From the NCBI RefSeq assembly GCF_023169885.1, contig NZ_AP025516.1:1798001-1862000 (forward strand): a DNA stretch of 64,000 nt, written 5' to 3'. Position 1 is the first letter of the stretch; each line of letters starts with the position of its first letter. Source of the stretch: Desulfofustis limnaeus (GTDB lineage Bacteria; Desulfobacterota; Desulfobulbia; Desulfobulbales; Desulfocapsaceae). Below, in pieces: positions 14,177-23,674 of this stretch. The translations under genes and the position numbers were made by a program. The notes beneath the pieces were generated by a model. It was not told the DNA's origin. It worked only from the letters and a program-made list of their open reading frames with translations, and made no database searches.

Positions 14177-16591
14177 ATGAAACAACGCATGCTCGTCATC
14201 CTCGTCGGTGTCCTGCTCTGCGGCACGCAAGTCCAGGCAGCATCGACCGTCCAGCGGCTCAGCAAGGTCCAGAACCGGGATCTGGTGCAGATCTTCATTT
14301 CCTTCGACCACCTGCCCGAATACCGACATAACGCTTCCGATCGACGTCTCGATCTTATCATGCAGGATACCGAATTTGCAGAATCTCTGCCGCTTTTCCC
14401 GGAAGACGAAGTAATTGTCAAAATTCTGACCATACCCCGACAGAGCGAGGCCGTCGTCAGCTTCTTTTTTCGTTACCCGCCGCAGCAACTGACCGTCTCC
14501 TCCGGTGAAGAACGGGTGGTGGTGGTTGAACTGCTGCCGGGCAACCGGTTCAGCAAGACCTATGAAGAGCTGAGCCGCCAACTCTCCGGGATCACGATCC
14601 TCGAGCGGGATCAAAAAGATTACTCCAACCCCGTCTTGTCCTCACCTTACGCCGCCAATTGGCGAAGTTTTTTTACCAGCTATGAATCAGCGGTGGCCAT
14701 CAAGGCCCCGGTACATTTTACCCTGCCCGACTTTCCCGCCGTCCAGCTCATTTTATCGGAGCGTGAACAGCTCAGTCAGGTGCTGAACGAGGCGGTGCGC
14801 GACTTCGGCAACGGCCAAGCCTGGTCGGAGGCAGCTACCCTGCTGCAGCAGCAGTTGGCAACGACGGTCGATCCCGATCTCGGGGCGCTGCTCGCCCTCA
14901 CGCATGGCGAGGTGCTGCTGCGCATGGATCACTTCGAAGGGGCCTTCAAACAACTCTATCTGCTCAAGGAGCAATACCCCGACAGCCGGATTGGCAAGCT
15001 TTCCGCGTACCTGCTGGCGCTGCTGCAGGCGATGCACGGTGATCCGTTCACCGCCGACTATGAATTGAAGCTGCTTGCCGAATCGATCCCGGGCGGTCAT
15101 CCTCTGGCCCCGTATCTCCAGCTCTCCCGAGCCGAAACCAGCCTGGCCACCGGGCAAATCAAGCAGATGCAGGAAGTGATGGCCCTCGACGACCTCGCTT
15201 TTCCGGAAAAGATCATGAAGATCAGGGAATTGCGCCAGGCCGACCTGCTCTGGGCGACCGGCCGCACCGTTCCGGCCTTTGTCACCTATCGGCTGTTTTC
15301 CCGTTCGGGACCCCTGCGCGACTACCCGGCCTCGCTCAACACCTTCTGCTCGACCCTCTACGAGCAGGCCATGTGGAGCGAGAGCGCCGAGTGCTACGGG
15401 CAGTTATCCACCCTGTTGACCGATCGGGCCCAGCTTGGCCTTGCCTATTATCGCGAGGCCATGTCCCGATGGCATCAGGGTCGCCCGAGCGCTGAAGTCA
15501 CCGCCCAGATGAACCGCGTCGAGGACACCTTCCCCAATTCCGAGGCGGGTTTCCGCGCGGCCCTGAAGAGTGCCGATCTCCGCTACCTGGCCGATCCCGC
15601 CTGGCAGGAAACGGCAAAGATGCTCTACCGGGCGCTGGCCGAGGAATCGACCTATCGGGCCGTCACCGAGGAGGCCCTGATGAAGGAGGCCCTGCTCTAT
15701 GATCTGCATGGTGATCAAGCCCGCGCCCTGTCCCTGGCCATGGAACTGCTCCGCACCATCCGCAGCGGGCCGATCGTAGTCCATGCCGAAGCCCTGCTCA
15801 TCCAGCTCCTGCCCCTGGAAATAAAGCGCCTGATTGACGCCGGGGACCTGCTCGAGGCTTTGGTCTTGTCCCGGCAGAACCGACGCTACTTCGACAACGG
15901 CTGGATACCCAATCCGGTGCTGGCCGACCTCGCCGATGCCTATGAACGGTTGGGAATCTATCAGGAGGCGCTCGACCTCTATCTCTATCTGGTCTCTCAG
16001 GCGCCTCCCGAACAACGCGAATCCTTCTACCTGCCGCTGACTCGGACCGCGTTCGCCAAAGGCGATTATAACCTGGTAGAGGACTTTGTTACCCAGTATC
16101 AGTACAATTTTCCGGAAGGGCGCTATCGTGACGATATCGTCTACTATCGCCTCCAGTCCCTCTACGCCCAAAACGATTTCAGTGGTGCCGTGGCGAACCT
16201 TCCCGAGCCGCTGCCGCAGCGGGCCGATTATCAATCCCTGGCCGCGCTCCTCCATTTCAACCAGGGAAACTACGAGCAAGCCGTCCCCCTTTGGCAAACG
16301 CTGCAGGCACGCGGTGCAACACTGGAGGATGACCAGCTATTCATGCTCGCCGAGAGCCTTTTTCAGCTCCGCCGGGACGACCTGGCGGAGCCGGCGTTGC
16401 AGACGTGCAGCGCCATCGCCCGTTATCGCGGGCAGTGCCTGTATCGCCTGGCGCAGATCGCCAAGCGACGTGACGAAACCGAACAGGCACTTAATTTCCT
16501 GCAAAAAATCGCCGAAACAGAAGAAGACTCGTTATGGAAGAGCTACGCTCAAAGAGAACTGCAGCTGGCGCGGATGGGCGCTGAACGCTAA
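14177..16591 (+). CDS. Large TPR-repeat periplasmic protein at the head of the flagellar operon
   Basis: 804 residues from ATG 14177 (CGGAGA upstream; gives a signal peptide, MLVILVGVLLCGTQVQA). Residues ~20-130 are a beta-rich region; the remainder is a long array of helical hairpins in TPR style, e.g. AFKQLYLLKEQYPDSRIGKL, LADAYERLGIYQEALDLYLY and LFQLRRDDLAEPALQTC. No enzymatic motif. It ends 11 bp before flgB and follows the candidate sigma-54 promoter. A role in flagellar assembly or stability in the periplasm is inferred from context only. Confidence 0.78.
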   Translation: MKQRMLVILVGVLLCGTQVQAASTVQRLSKVQNRDLVQIFISFDHLPEYRHNASDRRLDLIMQDTEFAESLPLFPEDEVIVKILTIPRQSEAVVSFFFRYPPQQLTVSSGEERVVVVELLPGNRFSKTYEELSRQLSGITILERDQKDYSNPVLSSPYAANWRSFFTSYESAVAIKAPVHFTLPDFPAVQLILSEREQLSQVLNEAVRDFGNGQAWSEAATLLQQQLATTVDPDLGALLALTHGEVLLRMDHFEGAFKQLYLLKEQYPDSRIGKLSAYLLALLQAMHGDPFTADYELKLLAESIPGGHPLAPYLQLSRAETSLATGQIKQMQEVMALDDLAFPEKIMKIRELRQADLLWATGRTVPAFVTYRLFSRSGPLRDYPASLNTFCSTLYEQAMWSESAECYGQLSTLLTDRAQLGLAYYREAMSRWHQGRPSAEVTAQMNRVEDTFPNSEAGFRAALKSADLRYLADPAWQETAKMLYRALAEESTYRAVTEEALMKEALLYDLHGDQARALSLAMELLRTIRSGPIVVHAEALLIQLLPLEIKRLIDAGDLLEALVLSRQNRRYFDNGWIPNPVLADLADAYERLGIYQEALDLYLYLVSQAPPEQRESFYLPLTRTAFAKGDYNLVEDFVTQYQYNFPEGRYRDDIVYYRLQSLYAQNDFSGAVANLPEPLPQRADYQSLAALLHFNQGNYEQAVPLWQTLQARGATLEDDQLFMLAESLFQLRRDDLAEPALQTCSAIARYRGQCLYRLAQIAKRRDETEQALNFLQKIAETEEDSLWKSYAQRELQLARMGAER

Positions 16592-16602
16592 GGGAGACCA
16601 CC

Positions 16603-17016
16603 ATGAAACCGATCCAACTCGCCGATCCCATTTCCGCCTTGTTGACCAAGTCCATGGACCTGCGCTCGATCAACCAGCAGGTTCTGGCGGCCAATATCGC
16701 CAACGCCGAGACCCCAAACTACGCACCGGCACGGTTTCACTTTGCCGAAGCGCTGCAACAGGCCATGACCAAATCGGGGGTTGCCATGCAGACCACGGAC
16801 GAGCAGCACATCACCGGTGGCCCCGGCAGTATCGCCGACGTCTCCGGCAGAATCGTCCGGGAACCGGCAACCAACCCGCTCGGTGACAACAACGGGGTCA
16901 GCGTCGATGAGGAGATGGTGGCCCTCTCGGAGAACCAATTGATGTACGAGACCGCGGCCCAGCTTTTAAAGAAGCGAATGACCATGCTCAAATACGCCAT
17001 CTCCGGCGGTCAATAA
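16603..17016 (+). CDS. flgB: Flagellar basal-body rod protein FlgB
   Basis: Proximal rod subunit exported through the flagellar type III system. 137 residues, ribosome binding site AAGGGAGA. The rod signature is visible as NQQVLAANIANAETPNYAPARFHF (shown in two halves: NQQVLAANIAN, AETPNY) and the C-terminus LMYETAAQLLKKRMTMLKYA is the typical FlgB tail. First gene of the flgB-flgC-fliE block. Confidence 0.96.
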   Translation: MKPIQLADPISALLTKSMDLRSINQQVLAANIANAETPNYAPARFHFAEALQQAMTKSGVAMQTTDEQHITGGPGSIADVSGRIVREPATNPLGDNNGVSVDEEMVALSENQLMYETAAQLLKKRMTMLKYAISGGQ

Positions 17017-17032
17017 AAATAAGAGGGGCATG

Positions 17033-17464
17033 ATGGATATCTTCACCACCTTCGCCATCAGTTCGTCGGCCATGAAGGCCCAGAAAATCAGGCTCGATAC
17101 CGTCAGTTCCAACCTGGCCAACGCGGAGACGACGGCCACCCCGGAAGGCGGGCCGTACAAAAAGAAGTCGGTCTATTTTCAAAGCAAGCCGATGGATTTT
17201 CGCGAGCATCTGGACTCGGCGCTGCAATCCAGCGCCCAGGGGGTCGAGGTGACGCAGATCCTGGAAGACCAGGACCCTCCACGCCAGGTCTACAACCCGG
17301 CCCACCCTGATGCCGGCGAGGACGGCTACGTGGCCATGCCCAACGTGGACGTCCTCAAGGAGATGGTGGACATGATGTCGGCCACCCGCTCCTACCAGGC
17401 CAACGTAACCACCATCCAGGCCGCCAAGCGCATGGCCCAGAAGGCCCTTGAGATAGGGAGGTAA
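17033..17464 (+). CDS. flgC: Flagellar basal-body rod protein FlgC
   Basis: Proximal rod protein, 143 residues. Two adjacent ATGs occur (17030, 17033); 17033 leaves a better spacing from AGAGGGG. It shows the rod/hook N-terminus (RLDTVSSNLANAETT), VAMPNVDVLKEMVDMMSATR in the middle and a C-terminal heptad helix (SYQANVTTIQAAKRMAQKAL). It is 16 bp after flgB. Confidence 0.96.
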   Translation: MDIFTTFAISSSAMKAQKIRLDTVSSNLANAETTATPEGGPYKKKSVYFQSKPMDFREHLDSALQSSAQGVEVTQILEDQDPPRQVYNPAHPDAGEDGYVAMPNVDVLKEMVDMMSATRSYQANVTTIQAAKRMAQKALEIGR

Positions 17465-17470
17465 ACGGCA

Positions 17471-17767
17471 ATGAATATTCAACCCATCCCGGCCGGCCCC
17501 GGGCTGCCCATCAACCGTATCGACGGCGCCGCCATCAGCGAGACCGGCAAGCGCTTCAACGACTATGTGGCGGCCAGCATCGACCAGGTGAACGAGGCGC
17601 TGGCCCGCGGCGATCAGGCTGTCGAGCGGCTGCACAGCGGCGAGGCGCAAAGCCTGCACGAGGTGATGATCGCCGTGGAAGAAGCGGACATCTCTCTGCG
17701 CATGTTCGTGCAGGTCCGCAACAAGGCCCTGCAGGCCTATGAAGAAATCATGCGCCTGCAGCTCTAA
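17471..17767 (+). CDS. fliE: Hook-basal body adaptor FliE
   Basis: 98 residues, ribosome binding site GGGAGGTAA, 6 bp after flgC. FliE links the MS ring to the rod. The conserved C-terminal half (LHEVMIAVEEADISLRMFVQ, then VRNKALQAYEEIMRLQL) is complete; the N-terminus is short and poorly conserved as usual for the family. Confidence 0.95.
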   Translation: MNIQPIPAGPGLPINRIDGAAISETGKRFNDYVAASIDQVNEALARGDQAVERLHSGEAQSLHEVMIAVEEADISLRMFVQVRNKALQAYEEIMRLQL

Positions 17768-17831
17768 CCGGTGTGCAAAACACCCGAGCACACCCCCGAT
17801 TGATACGAACCATTCGTGACAAGGACCAGTT

Positions 17832-19466
17832 ATGGCCGTTGAACAAGCCACCCCGACCGAAATGGCCACCACCACCGGCGCGTCAGTGCCCGCCCGTCCG
17901 ACCCGCAAGCGCGTCATCGAGTTGGTGCAGGAATGGCCCCTGCGCCGCAAGATCGCCCTCGGATCACTGGCGATCGTTGCCGTTTCCGTGCTCATCGTCC
18001 TGATCCTGCAGGCCCGGGTCAGCGATTATCAGCTGCTCTACGCCAACCTGGCCGAATCGGACGCCGGAAACGTGGTCAACTGGCTGAAAACGCAAAACAT
18101 CCCCTACCAGTTGAAGAACAACGGCAAAGATATCTGGATCGGTGCCGACAAGATCTATGAAACCCGGCTGAGTCTGGCCACCAACGGGCTGCCCAGCGGC
18201 GGCGACGTGGGATTCGAGGTCTTCGACACCCAGAGCTTCGCCCTCACCGATTACGTGCAGAAGGTCAATTACACGAGAGCCTTGCAGGGAGAGCTGGCCC
18301 GCACCATCTCCTCCCTGGCGCCGGTGGAGTCGACCCGGGTCCACCTGGCCATTCCGGAGAAACGCTTGTTCAAGGAACAGCAGCAGCACCCGAGCGCTTC
18401 GGTAATCGTCACCCTGGTCCCGGGAATGGAACTCGACCCCGGTCAGGTACAGGGGATTGTCCACCTGGTGTCGGGATCGGTCACCGGCCTGTCGCCCGAT
18501 TTCGTCAAGGTGATCGACGCCAACGGGCGGGTCCTCGACCTGGAGCGGCAGCAGGAGGACGAGGAGTTGCTCAGCGCCGATATGCTCGCCTTCCAGCGTG
18601 AAGTCGAGCTTCGCCTGGAGATGCGGGCCCAGGATCTGTTGGACACGGTCATGGGAGTCAACCGCGCCATGGCCCGGGTGACCGCCACCCTCGATTTTGC
18701 CAAGGTCGAGGAGACCAAGGAGATCTTCGATGCCGACGACCCGGTGATTCGCAGCGAACAGGTCAGCAGCGAGACCAGCGGCGTCCAGAGCGCCGGCGGC
18801 ATCCCTGGCGTCCAGTCCAACCTTCAGGGGCCAACCGCGGTGGCCGCCGGTTCGTCTCCGCCCTTCAACAAGTCGTCGCGCACCACCAACTACGAGATCA
18901 GCAAGACCATCAGCAAAATCGTCAACCCGGTCGGCACCATCCGTAATCTCTCCGTCTCCATCCTGGTGGCCGATCGGGAAACAACCGCCGAGGATGGCAC
19001 CGCTGCCACCGCATCCCTCAGCGCTGAGGAACTGGAGTCCATCGAGAACATGGTCGCCAGCGCCCTGGGGCTGGTCCCCGAGCGAGGCGATCGGATCAAC
19101 GTGGTCTCCATGCCGTTCACCGAGCCGATGATCGAGGAAGCGGTGGCCGAACGGCTGCCGGTCGAGCTCTTCTACCAGTTCATGCCGGCCCTGAAGATCG
19201 GGCTGCTGGCCGTGGCCCTGCTGCTCTGCTACTTATTCCTGATCCGGCCGATCGTCAAGACCATGCGCGGTGACCTGGTGGAACATTACAAGACCGTCGA
19301 GGAGATGGAACGGGAGCGTCTCGAGATGCTCAAAACCCAGCATGAGGCGGAGCTTGCGGAAAAACCGATCCCGGAAGAAGATTACATCATCGCCCTGCGC
19401 CGGGATGTCATGAAAAATCCGGTACCCACCGCCTTCATCATTAAAAACTGGATACAGGAAGTCTAG
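17832..19466 (+). CDS. fliF: Flagellar MS-ring protein FliF
   Basis: 544 residues, start preceded by AAGGA. Forms the inner-membrane MS ring on which FliG and the export gate assemble. An N-terminal transmembrane helix (~residues 45-67, LGSLAIVAVSVLIVLILQA) precedes the two YscJ-like ring-building regions (YANLAESDAGNVVNWL; LVPGMELDPGQVQGIVHLV), then a variable collar, a second transmembrane helix near 450 (LLAVALLLCYLFLI) and a cytoplasmic FliG-binding tail ending in IIKNWIQEV. Stop is TAG. Confidence 0.97.
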   Translation: MAVEQATPTEMATTTGASVPARPTRKRVIELVQEWPLRRKIALGSLAIVAVSVLIVLILQARVSDYQLLYANLAESDAGNVVNWLKTQNIPYQLKNNGKDIWIGADKIYETRLSLATNGLPSGGDVGFEVFDTQSFALTDYVQKVNYTRALQGELARTISSLAPVESTRVHLAIPEKRLFKEQQQHPSASVIVTLVPGMELDPGQVQGIVHLVSGSVTGLSPDFVKVIDANGRVLDLERQQEDEELLSADMLAFQREVELRLEMRAQDLLDTVMGVNRAMARVTATLDFAKVEETKEIFDADDPVIRSEQVSSETSGVQSAGGIPGVQSNLQGPTAVAAGSSPPFNKSSRTTNYEISKTISKIVNPVGTIRNLSVSILVADRETTAEDGTAATASLSAEELESIENMVASALGLVPERGDRINVVSMPFTEPMIEEAVAERLPVELFYQFMPALKIGLLAVALLLCYLFLIRPIVKTMRGDLVEHYKTVEEMERERLEMLKTQHEAELAEKPIPEEDYIIALRRDVMKNPVPTAFIIKNWIQEV

Positions 19467-19468
19467 CC

Positions 19469-20473
19469 ATGGCTATCGAATCGCTCACCGGCCTCAACAA
19501 GGCGGCCGTCCTGCTCATCTGTCTCGGCGAAGAGGCCACCGCCCGCATCTTCGAAGAACTCAACGACGATGAGGTGCGCAAGGTGACCCGCGCCATGGCC
19601 GCCATCGACCACATCCCGGCCGATATCAAGGACAAGGTCTTTCTCCAGTTCAGCAACGCCCAGGACGAGTTCGCCGGGCTCTTCGTCAAGGGCAACGAGT
19701 TTGCCCGCAACGCCATCGCCGCCACCAACATGGGTGAGCGCACGGAGTTGCTGCTCGAACAATTCATCTCCGGAACGGAGACCCGGTCCCTGGAGACCAT
19801 CTCGCTGATGCAGCCGCGCATGGTGGCCGGCTTGCTGGAAAAAGAGCATCCGCAGACAGTGGCCCTGATCCTCTCCACCCAGCATGTGGAGCACGCCGCC
19901 GAAATCCTGTCGCACCTCCCGGAACCCATGCGGGCCGACGTGGTCTATCGAATCGCCAGGCTGGAAAAGGTGTCGCCGGAGGTGCTCAACCATATCGAAG
20001 ACGCCCTGCACCGGGAAATCGGCCTGGTGGCCAGCAAGGAGCAGCGCGAGATCGGCGGCCTGGACAAGGTCGTCGACCTGCTCGGCAACATGAAGAACAA
20101 CCTGGACGTGGACATCATCGAATCCATCGAGGAGACCGACGCCGATCTGGCCGAGGAGATCCGTAAACGCATGTTCACCTTCGAGAACTTGGTGGCCCTG
20201 GACGGCCGCTCGCTGCAGATGATCCTGCGCGAGGTGAACAACGATTCGCTGACCCTGGCGTTGAAGACCGCCTCCGAAGAGATGAAGGAGAAGATCTTCG
20301 CCAACATGTCCAACCGCGCCGCCGACATGATCCGCGACGACCTGGAGGCCATGGGGCCGGTCCGCCTCTCCGAGGTGGAGGCGATGCAGCAATCCATCGT
20401 CAAGATCGCCATGAAACTGGAGGAAGAAGGGAAGCTGGTGCTCGGCCGCGGAGGCGCCGATGAGCTTGTCTAG
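19469..20473 (+). CDS. fliG: Flagellar motor switch protein FliG
   Basis: 334 residues; rotor component that binds FliF with its N-terminal domain and the MotA stator with its C-terminal domain. Typical segments: NKAAVLLICLGEEATARIF at the N-terminus, LEKEHPQTVALILST in the middle domain with the EHPQ motif, and the torque helix region near LRGD-equivalent SNRAADMIRDDLEAMGPVR. It starts 2 bp after fliF and overlaps fliH by 14 bp. Confidence 0.97.
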   Translation: MAIESLTGLNKAAVLLICLGEEATARIFEELNDDEVRKVTRAMAAIDHIPADIKDKVFLQFSNAQDEFAGLFVKGNEFARNAIAATNMGERTELLLEQFISGTETRSLETISLMQPRMVAGLLEKEHPQTVALILSTQHVEHAAEILSHLPEPMRADVVYRIARLEKVSPEVLNHIEDALHREIGLVASKEQREIGGLDKVVDLLGNMKNNLDVDIIESIEETDADLAEEIRKRMFTFENLVALDGRSLQMILREVNNDSLTLALKTASEEMKEKIFANMSNRAADMIRDDLEAMGPVRLSEVEAMQQSIVKIAMKLEEEGKLVLGRGGADELV

Positions 20474-21281
20474 GGTCTTCAAGGGCCAGGCCGGGTTTGT
20501 CCCCGAGCAATTGGTCCCACGGCCCTCGGCCGCCCGAGTCTGGCAACCGGAGGGGCCGCCCCGCCAGGAGAGCCGGCAATCGGCCGGCCCAGCCGCCGCA
20601 ACGGCACCGCCTCCGGCACCGGAGCCGGAGGAGGCGGCCGCCCCGCCGGAACGACCGGTATCTGCCCCTGAATCTCCAGCAGCCACCGCACCGGCCGACG
20701 CGGCAGGGCACGACGCAGCGGAAGACCAGCCGCAAAGCGAGCAACCGCCGGCAGCGCCGCCACCTGAAATAGACCTGGAGGCCATTCGTCAAGAATCCTT
20801 TCAGCAAGGGCTCCGGCACGGGCACCAGGAAGGGCTGGCCCAGGCGGAACAGGATTTCGGCGCGGCGATTGCCGCCCTGCAGCAGACCTGTGAGCAGCTC
20901 AACACGCTGCGCGACACCATTTTGAAAAATAGCCGGGACGAGATCATCGAGCTGATTTTCGCCCTGGCGGAGGCGATCATCCGCCAGTCGGTCCGAGAGC
21001 AGGACAAGACCATCACCGCCACGGTGGAGCAAGCCCTCAGCCAGGCGGTGCGTTCGAGCGATTTCACCCTCTATCTTCATCCCGACGATGTGGCGGCGAT
21101 CAAGGACCGGGTTCCGGACCTGATTGCCAGCGTCAACGGCCTGGAACACCTCGCCGTCAAACAGGATGCGGCCATCGAGCGGGGCGGCTGCCGGATCGAG
21201 TCGGAGACCTGCACCGTCGACGCCACCATCGCCGGCCAACTCGATATCATTCGCGAACAGATAAAAAAACAGCACACCTGA
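20460..21281 (+). CDS. fliH: Flagellar export stator protein FliH
   Basis: 273 residues; regulates the FliI ATPase and links it to the C ring. The first ~110 residues are Pro/Ala/Glu-rich and unconserved; then comes a helical region with GLRHGHQEGLAQAEQDFGAA (GxxxG-like spacing) and the FliH/HrpE domain (IIELIFALAEAIIRQSVREQ, LYLHPDDVAAIKDRV, GGCRIESETCTVDATI). Start ATG 20460 lies inside the end of fliG, implying translational coupling. Confidence 0.93.
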   Translation: MSLSRVFKGQAGFVPEQLVPRPSAARVWQPEGPPRQESRQSAGPAAATAPPPAPEPEEAAAPPERPVSAPESPAATAPADAAGHDAAEDQPQSEQPPAAPPPEIDLEAIRQESFQQGLRHGHQEGLAQAEQDFGAAIAALQQTCEQLNTLRDTILKNSRDEIIELIFALAEAIIRQSVREQDKTITATVEQALSQAVRSSDFTLYLHPDDVAAIKDRVPDLIASVNGLEHLAVKQDAAIERGGCRIESETCTVDATIAGQLDIIREQIKKQHT

Positions 21282-21300
21282 ACCGTTATCCGAGCCGGCC

Positions 21301-22662
21301 ATGCTCCTTGATCTGGAAGCCATCAAACATATCGACACCATCAAAGTCTGGGGAAAGGTGACCCGGATCGTCGGGCTGGTGGTGGAAGGCTATTGCCCCC
21401 ACGCCGCAGTCGGCTCCTTGTGCGAGATCCTGCCCCTGGGCGGGGGGCCGCCGGTTCTCGCCGAGATCGTCGGTTTCCACGATCTGCGGGCCCTGCTCAT
21501 GCCGCTTGGCGACCTGCGCGGCCTCGGCCCCGGCAGCCTGATTCGACGCGTCAAGGACAGCGCCACGGTACAGGTGGGCAACAACCTGCTCGGCCGGGTC
21601 ATCGACGCCATGGAGCAGCCGCACGACGGCCTGCCCCGTCCGTCGCTGACCGAGGAGCGCCCCCTCTACGCCGAGCCGCCCGGTCCCATGCTGCGCAAGA
21701 CCATCAGCGACGTGCTAGACCTCGGGATCCGCGCCATCAACGGTATGATCACCTGCGGCACCGGCCAGCGCATGGGCATCATGGCCGGCTCCGGGATCGG
21801 CAAGAGCGTTCTGCTCGGCATGATGGCCCGCTACGCCAAGGCCGACATCAACGTCATCGCTCTGATCGGCGAACGGGGCCGCGAGGTCCGAGAATTCATC
21901 GAGCGTGATCTGGGCAAGGAGGGGTTGTCCCGCTCGGTGTTGGTGGTGGTCACCTCCGATCAGTCGCCGCTGCTGCGCATGCGCGGCGCCTTCGTGGCCA
22001 CCGCCATCGCCGAGTATTTCTGCCAGCAGGGCAAAAACGTCCTGCTGATGATGGATTCCGTCACCCGCTTCGCCATGGCCATGCGCGAGATCGGGCTGGC
22101 CGTCGGCGAGCCGCCCACCACCAAGGGCTACACCCCCAGCGTCTTCGCCATGCTGCCGAAACTGCTGGAACGGGCCGGCAAGTTTCAGGGACAGGGCTCC
22201 ATCACCGGCCTCTACACCGTCCTGGTGGATGGCGACGACATGACCGAGCCGGTGGCCGATTCGGTCCGCTCCATCCTCGACGGCCATATCGTCCTGTCCC
22301 GCGACCTGGCGGCGCGCAACCACTACCCGGCCATCGACGTGCTCAACAGCACCAGCCGGGTCATGCGCGATATCACCTCGCCGCGCCACCTCGAGCTCGC
22401 CGGCCGGGCCCGCACCATCATGGCCACCCATCAGGAGGCGGAAGACCTGATCAATATCGGCGCCTACGTCAAGGGGTCCAACCCCAACATCGATTTCGCC
22501 ATCAGCAAGATCGAGGCGATCAACAAGTTCCTCAGACAGAATTTTGACGAGACCGCCTCCTTCAAGAAAACCATCGAGGAACTGGGGTCGATCCTCAGCG
22601 AACGCAAGGACGAAGATCGGGCCCCCAAACAGAACCGGCGCGTATCCGACAAAACCCGGTAG
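21301..22662 (+). CDS. fliI: Flagellum-specific export ATPase FliI
   Basis: 453-residue F1-beta-like ATPase that energises unfolding and export of flagellar substrates at the cytoplasmic face. Walker A is MAGSGIGKSVLLGMMARY, followed by VIALIGERGREVREFIE, Walker B NVLLMMDSVTRFAMAMREI, and the family segments GEPPTTKGYTPSVFAMLPKL and TVLVDGDDMTEPVAD. Lies between fliH and fliJ. Stop is TAG. Confidence 0.97.
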   Translation: MLLDLEAIKHIDTIKVWGKVTRIVGLVVEGYCPHAAVGSLCEILPLGGGPPVLAEIVGFHDLRALLMPLGDLRGLGPGSLIRRVKDSATVQVGNNLLGRVIDAMEQPHDGLPRPSLTEERPLYAEPPGPMLRKTISDVLDLGIRAINGMITCGTGQRMGIMAGSGIGKSVLLGMMARYAKADINVIALIGERGREVREFIERDLGKEGLSRSVLVVVTSDQSPLLRMRGAFVATAIAEYFCQQGKNVLLMMDSVTRFAMAMREIGLAVGEPPTTKGYTPSVFAMLPKLLERAGKFQGQGSITGLYTVLVDGDDMTEPVADSVRSILDGHIVLSRDLAARNHYPAIDVLNSTSRVMRDITSPRHLELAGRARTIMATHQEAEDLINIGAYVKGSNPNIDFAISKIEAINKFLRQNFDETASFKKTIEELGSILSERKDEDRAPKQNRRVSDKTR

Positions 22663-22674
22663 GCATGAATCGCC

Positions 22675-23106
22675 ATGAAACCATTTTCCCTGGCCACCGT
22701 CCTCAACCATCGTAAACGGCTCCTGGACATCGCCCGAGGCCGTTTCGCCGAGGCCCAGGCCGCTTATGCCCAGGCCAGGGAGCGGCTCGAACGCTGCCGG
22801 GCGGAGCGGGCCGACCTCATCGAACGGCTGGCGGCTCTGCAACGAGCCGGAATCGATATCGACACCCATATCCGGTTCAGCAACCGCATCGACCTACTCC
22901 TGACCGAGGCGCAACGACTGCAGCACGACCTGCAGAAAAAGCACGAGCTGGTGCTGCGCGAGCGAACCCATCTCCTGCAGAAGAGCAAGGAACACCGGGT
23001 TCTGGAAAAACTGAAGGAGCGCCAGGATAGCGACTGGCGTCACTATCTCGACAAGAAGGAAGCAAAGATGCTCGACGAGATCGCCCTTCTTTCCCGCAAC
23101 CGATAA
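22675..23106 (+). CDS. fliJ: Flagellar export chaperone FliJ
   Basis: 143 residues, almost wholly alpha-helical coiled coil, matching FliJ, the central stalk of the FliI ring. N-terminal FSLATVLNHRKRLLDIARG and the heptad-rich remainder fit the family. Identity rests on helical pattern, size and position right after fliI rather than on strong motifs. Confidence 0.88.
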   Translation: MKPFSLATVLNHRKRLLDIARGRFAEAQAAYAQARERLERCRAERADLIERLAALQRAGIDIDTHIRFSNRIDLLLTEAQRLQHDLQKKHELVLRERTHLLQKSKEHRVLEKLKERQDSDWRHYLDKKEAKMLDEIALLSRNR

Positions 23107-23130
23107 CGCCCTTTGGCAACGGAGTACACC

Positions 23131-23670
23131 ATGCGCCCCTCGTACCGTTTGCTTCGCACCCTGACCCTGGCCGCCGGCCTGACCGCCGGTTTCTGGTTGA
23201 CGGCCCCCCTGTCGGCCGTGGCCCAGGACACGGCGGAACAAGCCTATTCCTCGGTTGAAGAGCGGCGCCTGCAGGCGCGCATTGCCGAAGAGCGGGCGGC
23301 CATCCTCGAGGAGAAAAAGGCGCTCGAATTGCGAGAAATTGAACTAAAGACCCTGGAAGAAGCGGTCGATAAGAAACTTGCCGAGATCGACCAGAAGCTC
23401 GTGGAGTTGCAACGGCAGCAGAAGAGTCTGGAGGCGGCCCTGGTCGGCAAGGATGCTGCCGAACAGGCCAAGATCCTCGAACTGAGCAAGATCTACGACC
23501 GCATGACCCCGGACAAGGCCGCGTTGGCGCTGTCCGGTCTGGAAGAGAAATTGGCAGCCGATATCCTGGCCAACATGAAGGTCAAAGCGGCGGCCAAGGT
23601 ACTGGACAACCTGAACAAGCAGAAAGCGGTTGAACTGAGCGAAACCTTTTCGACCATACAACTCGAGTAA
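23131..23670 (+). CDS. MotE-like periplasmic/membrane coiled-coil protein
   Basis: 179 residues from ATG 23131 (ACGGAGTA upstream). A signal or anchor segment (TLTLAAGLTAGFWLTAPLSA) is followed by a charged coiled coil (~45-110) and a C-terminal region like the MgtE intracellular N-domain (YDRMTPDKAALALSGLEE, DILANMKVKAAAKVL). This architecture between fliJ and fliK matches the MotE family, a proposed chaperone or accessory protein of the motor. Function here is inferred from family and position. Confidence 0.78.
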   Translation: MRPSYRLLRTLTLAAGLTAGFWLTAPLSAVAQDTAEQAYSSVEERRLQARIAEERAAILEEKKALELREIELKTLEEAVDKKLAEIDQKLVELQRQQKSLEAALVGKDAAEQAKILELSKIYDRMTPDKAALALSGLEEKLAADILANMKVKAAAKVLDNLNKQKAVELSETFSTIQLE

Positions 23671-23674
23671 CGAC

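Noticed and set aside
16564-16582. Sigma-54-like TGGCGCGG before flgB
   Set aside because: GG is not followed by GC at the required 10-base spacing, and the site lies inside the TPR gene.
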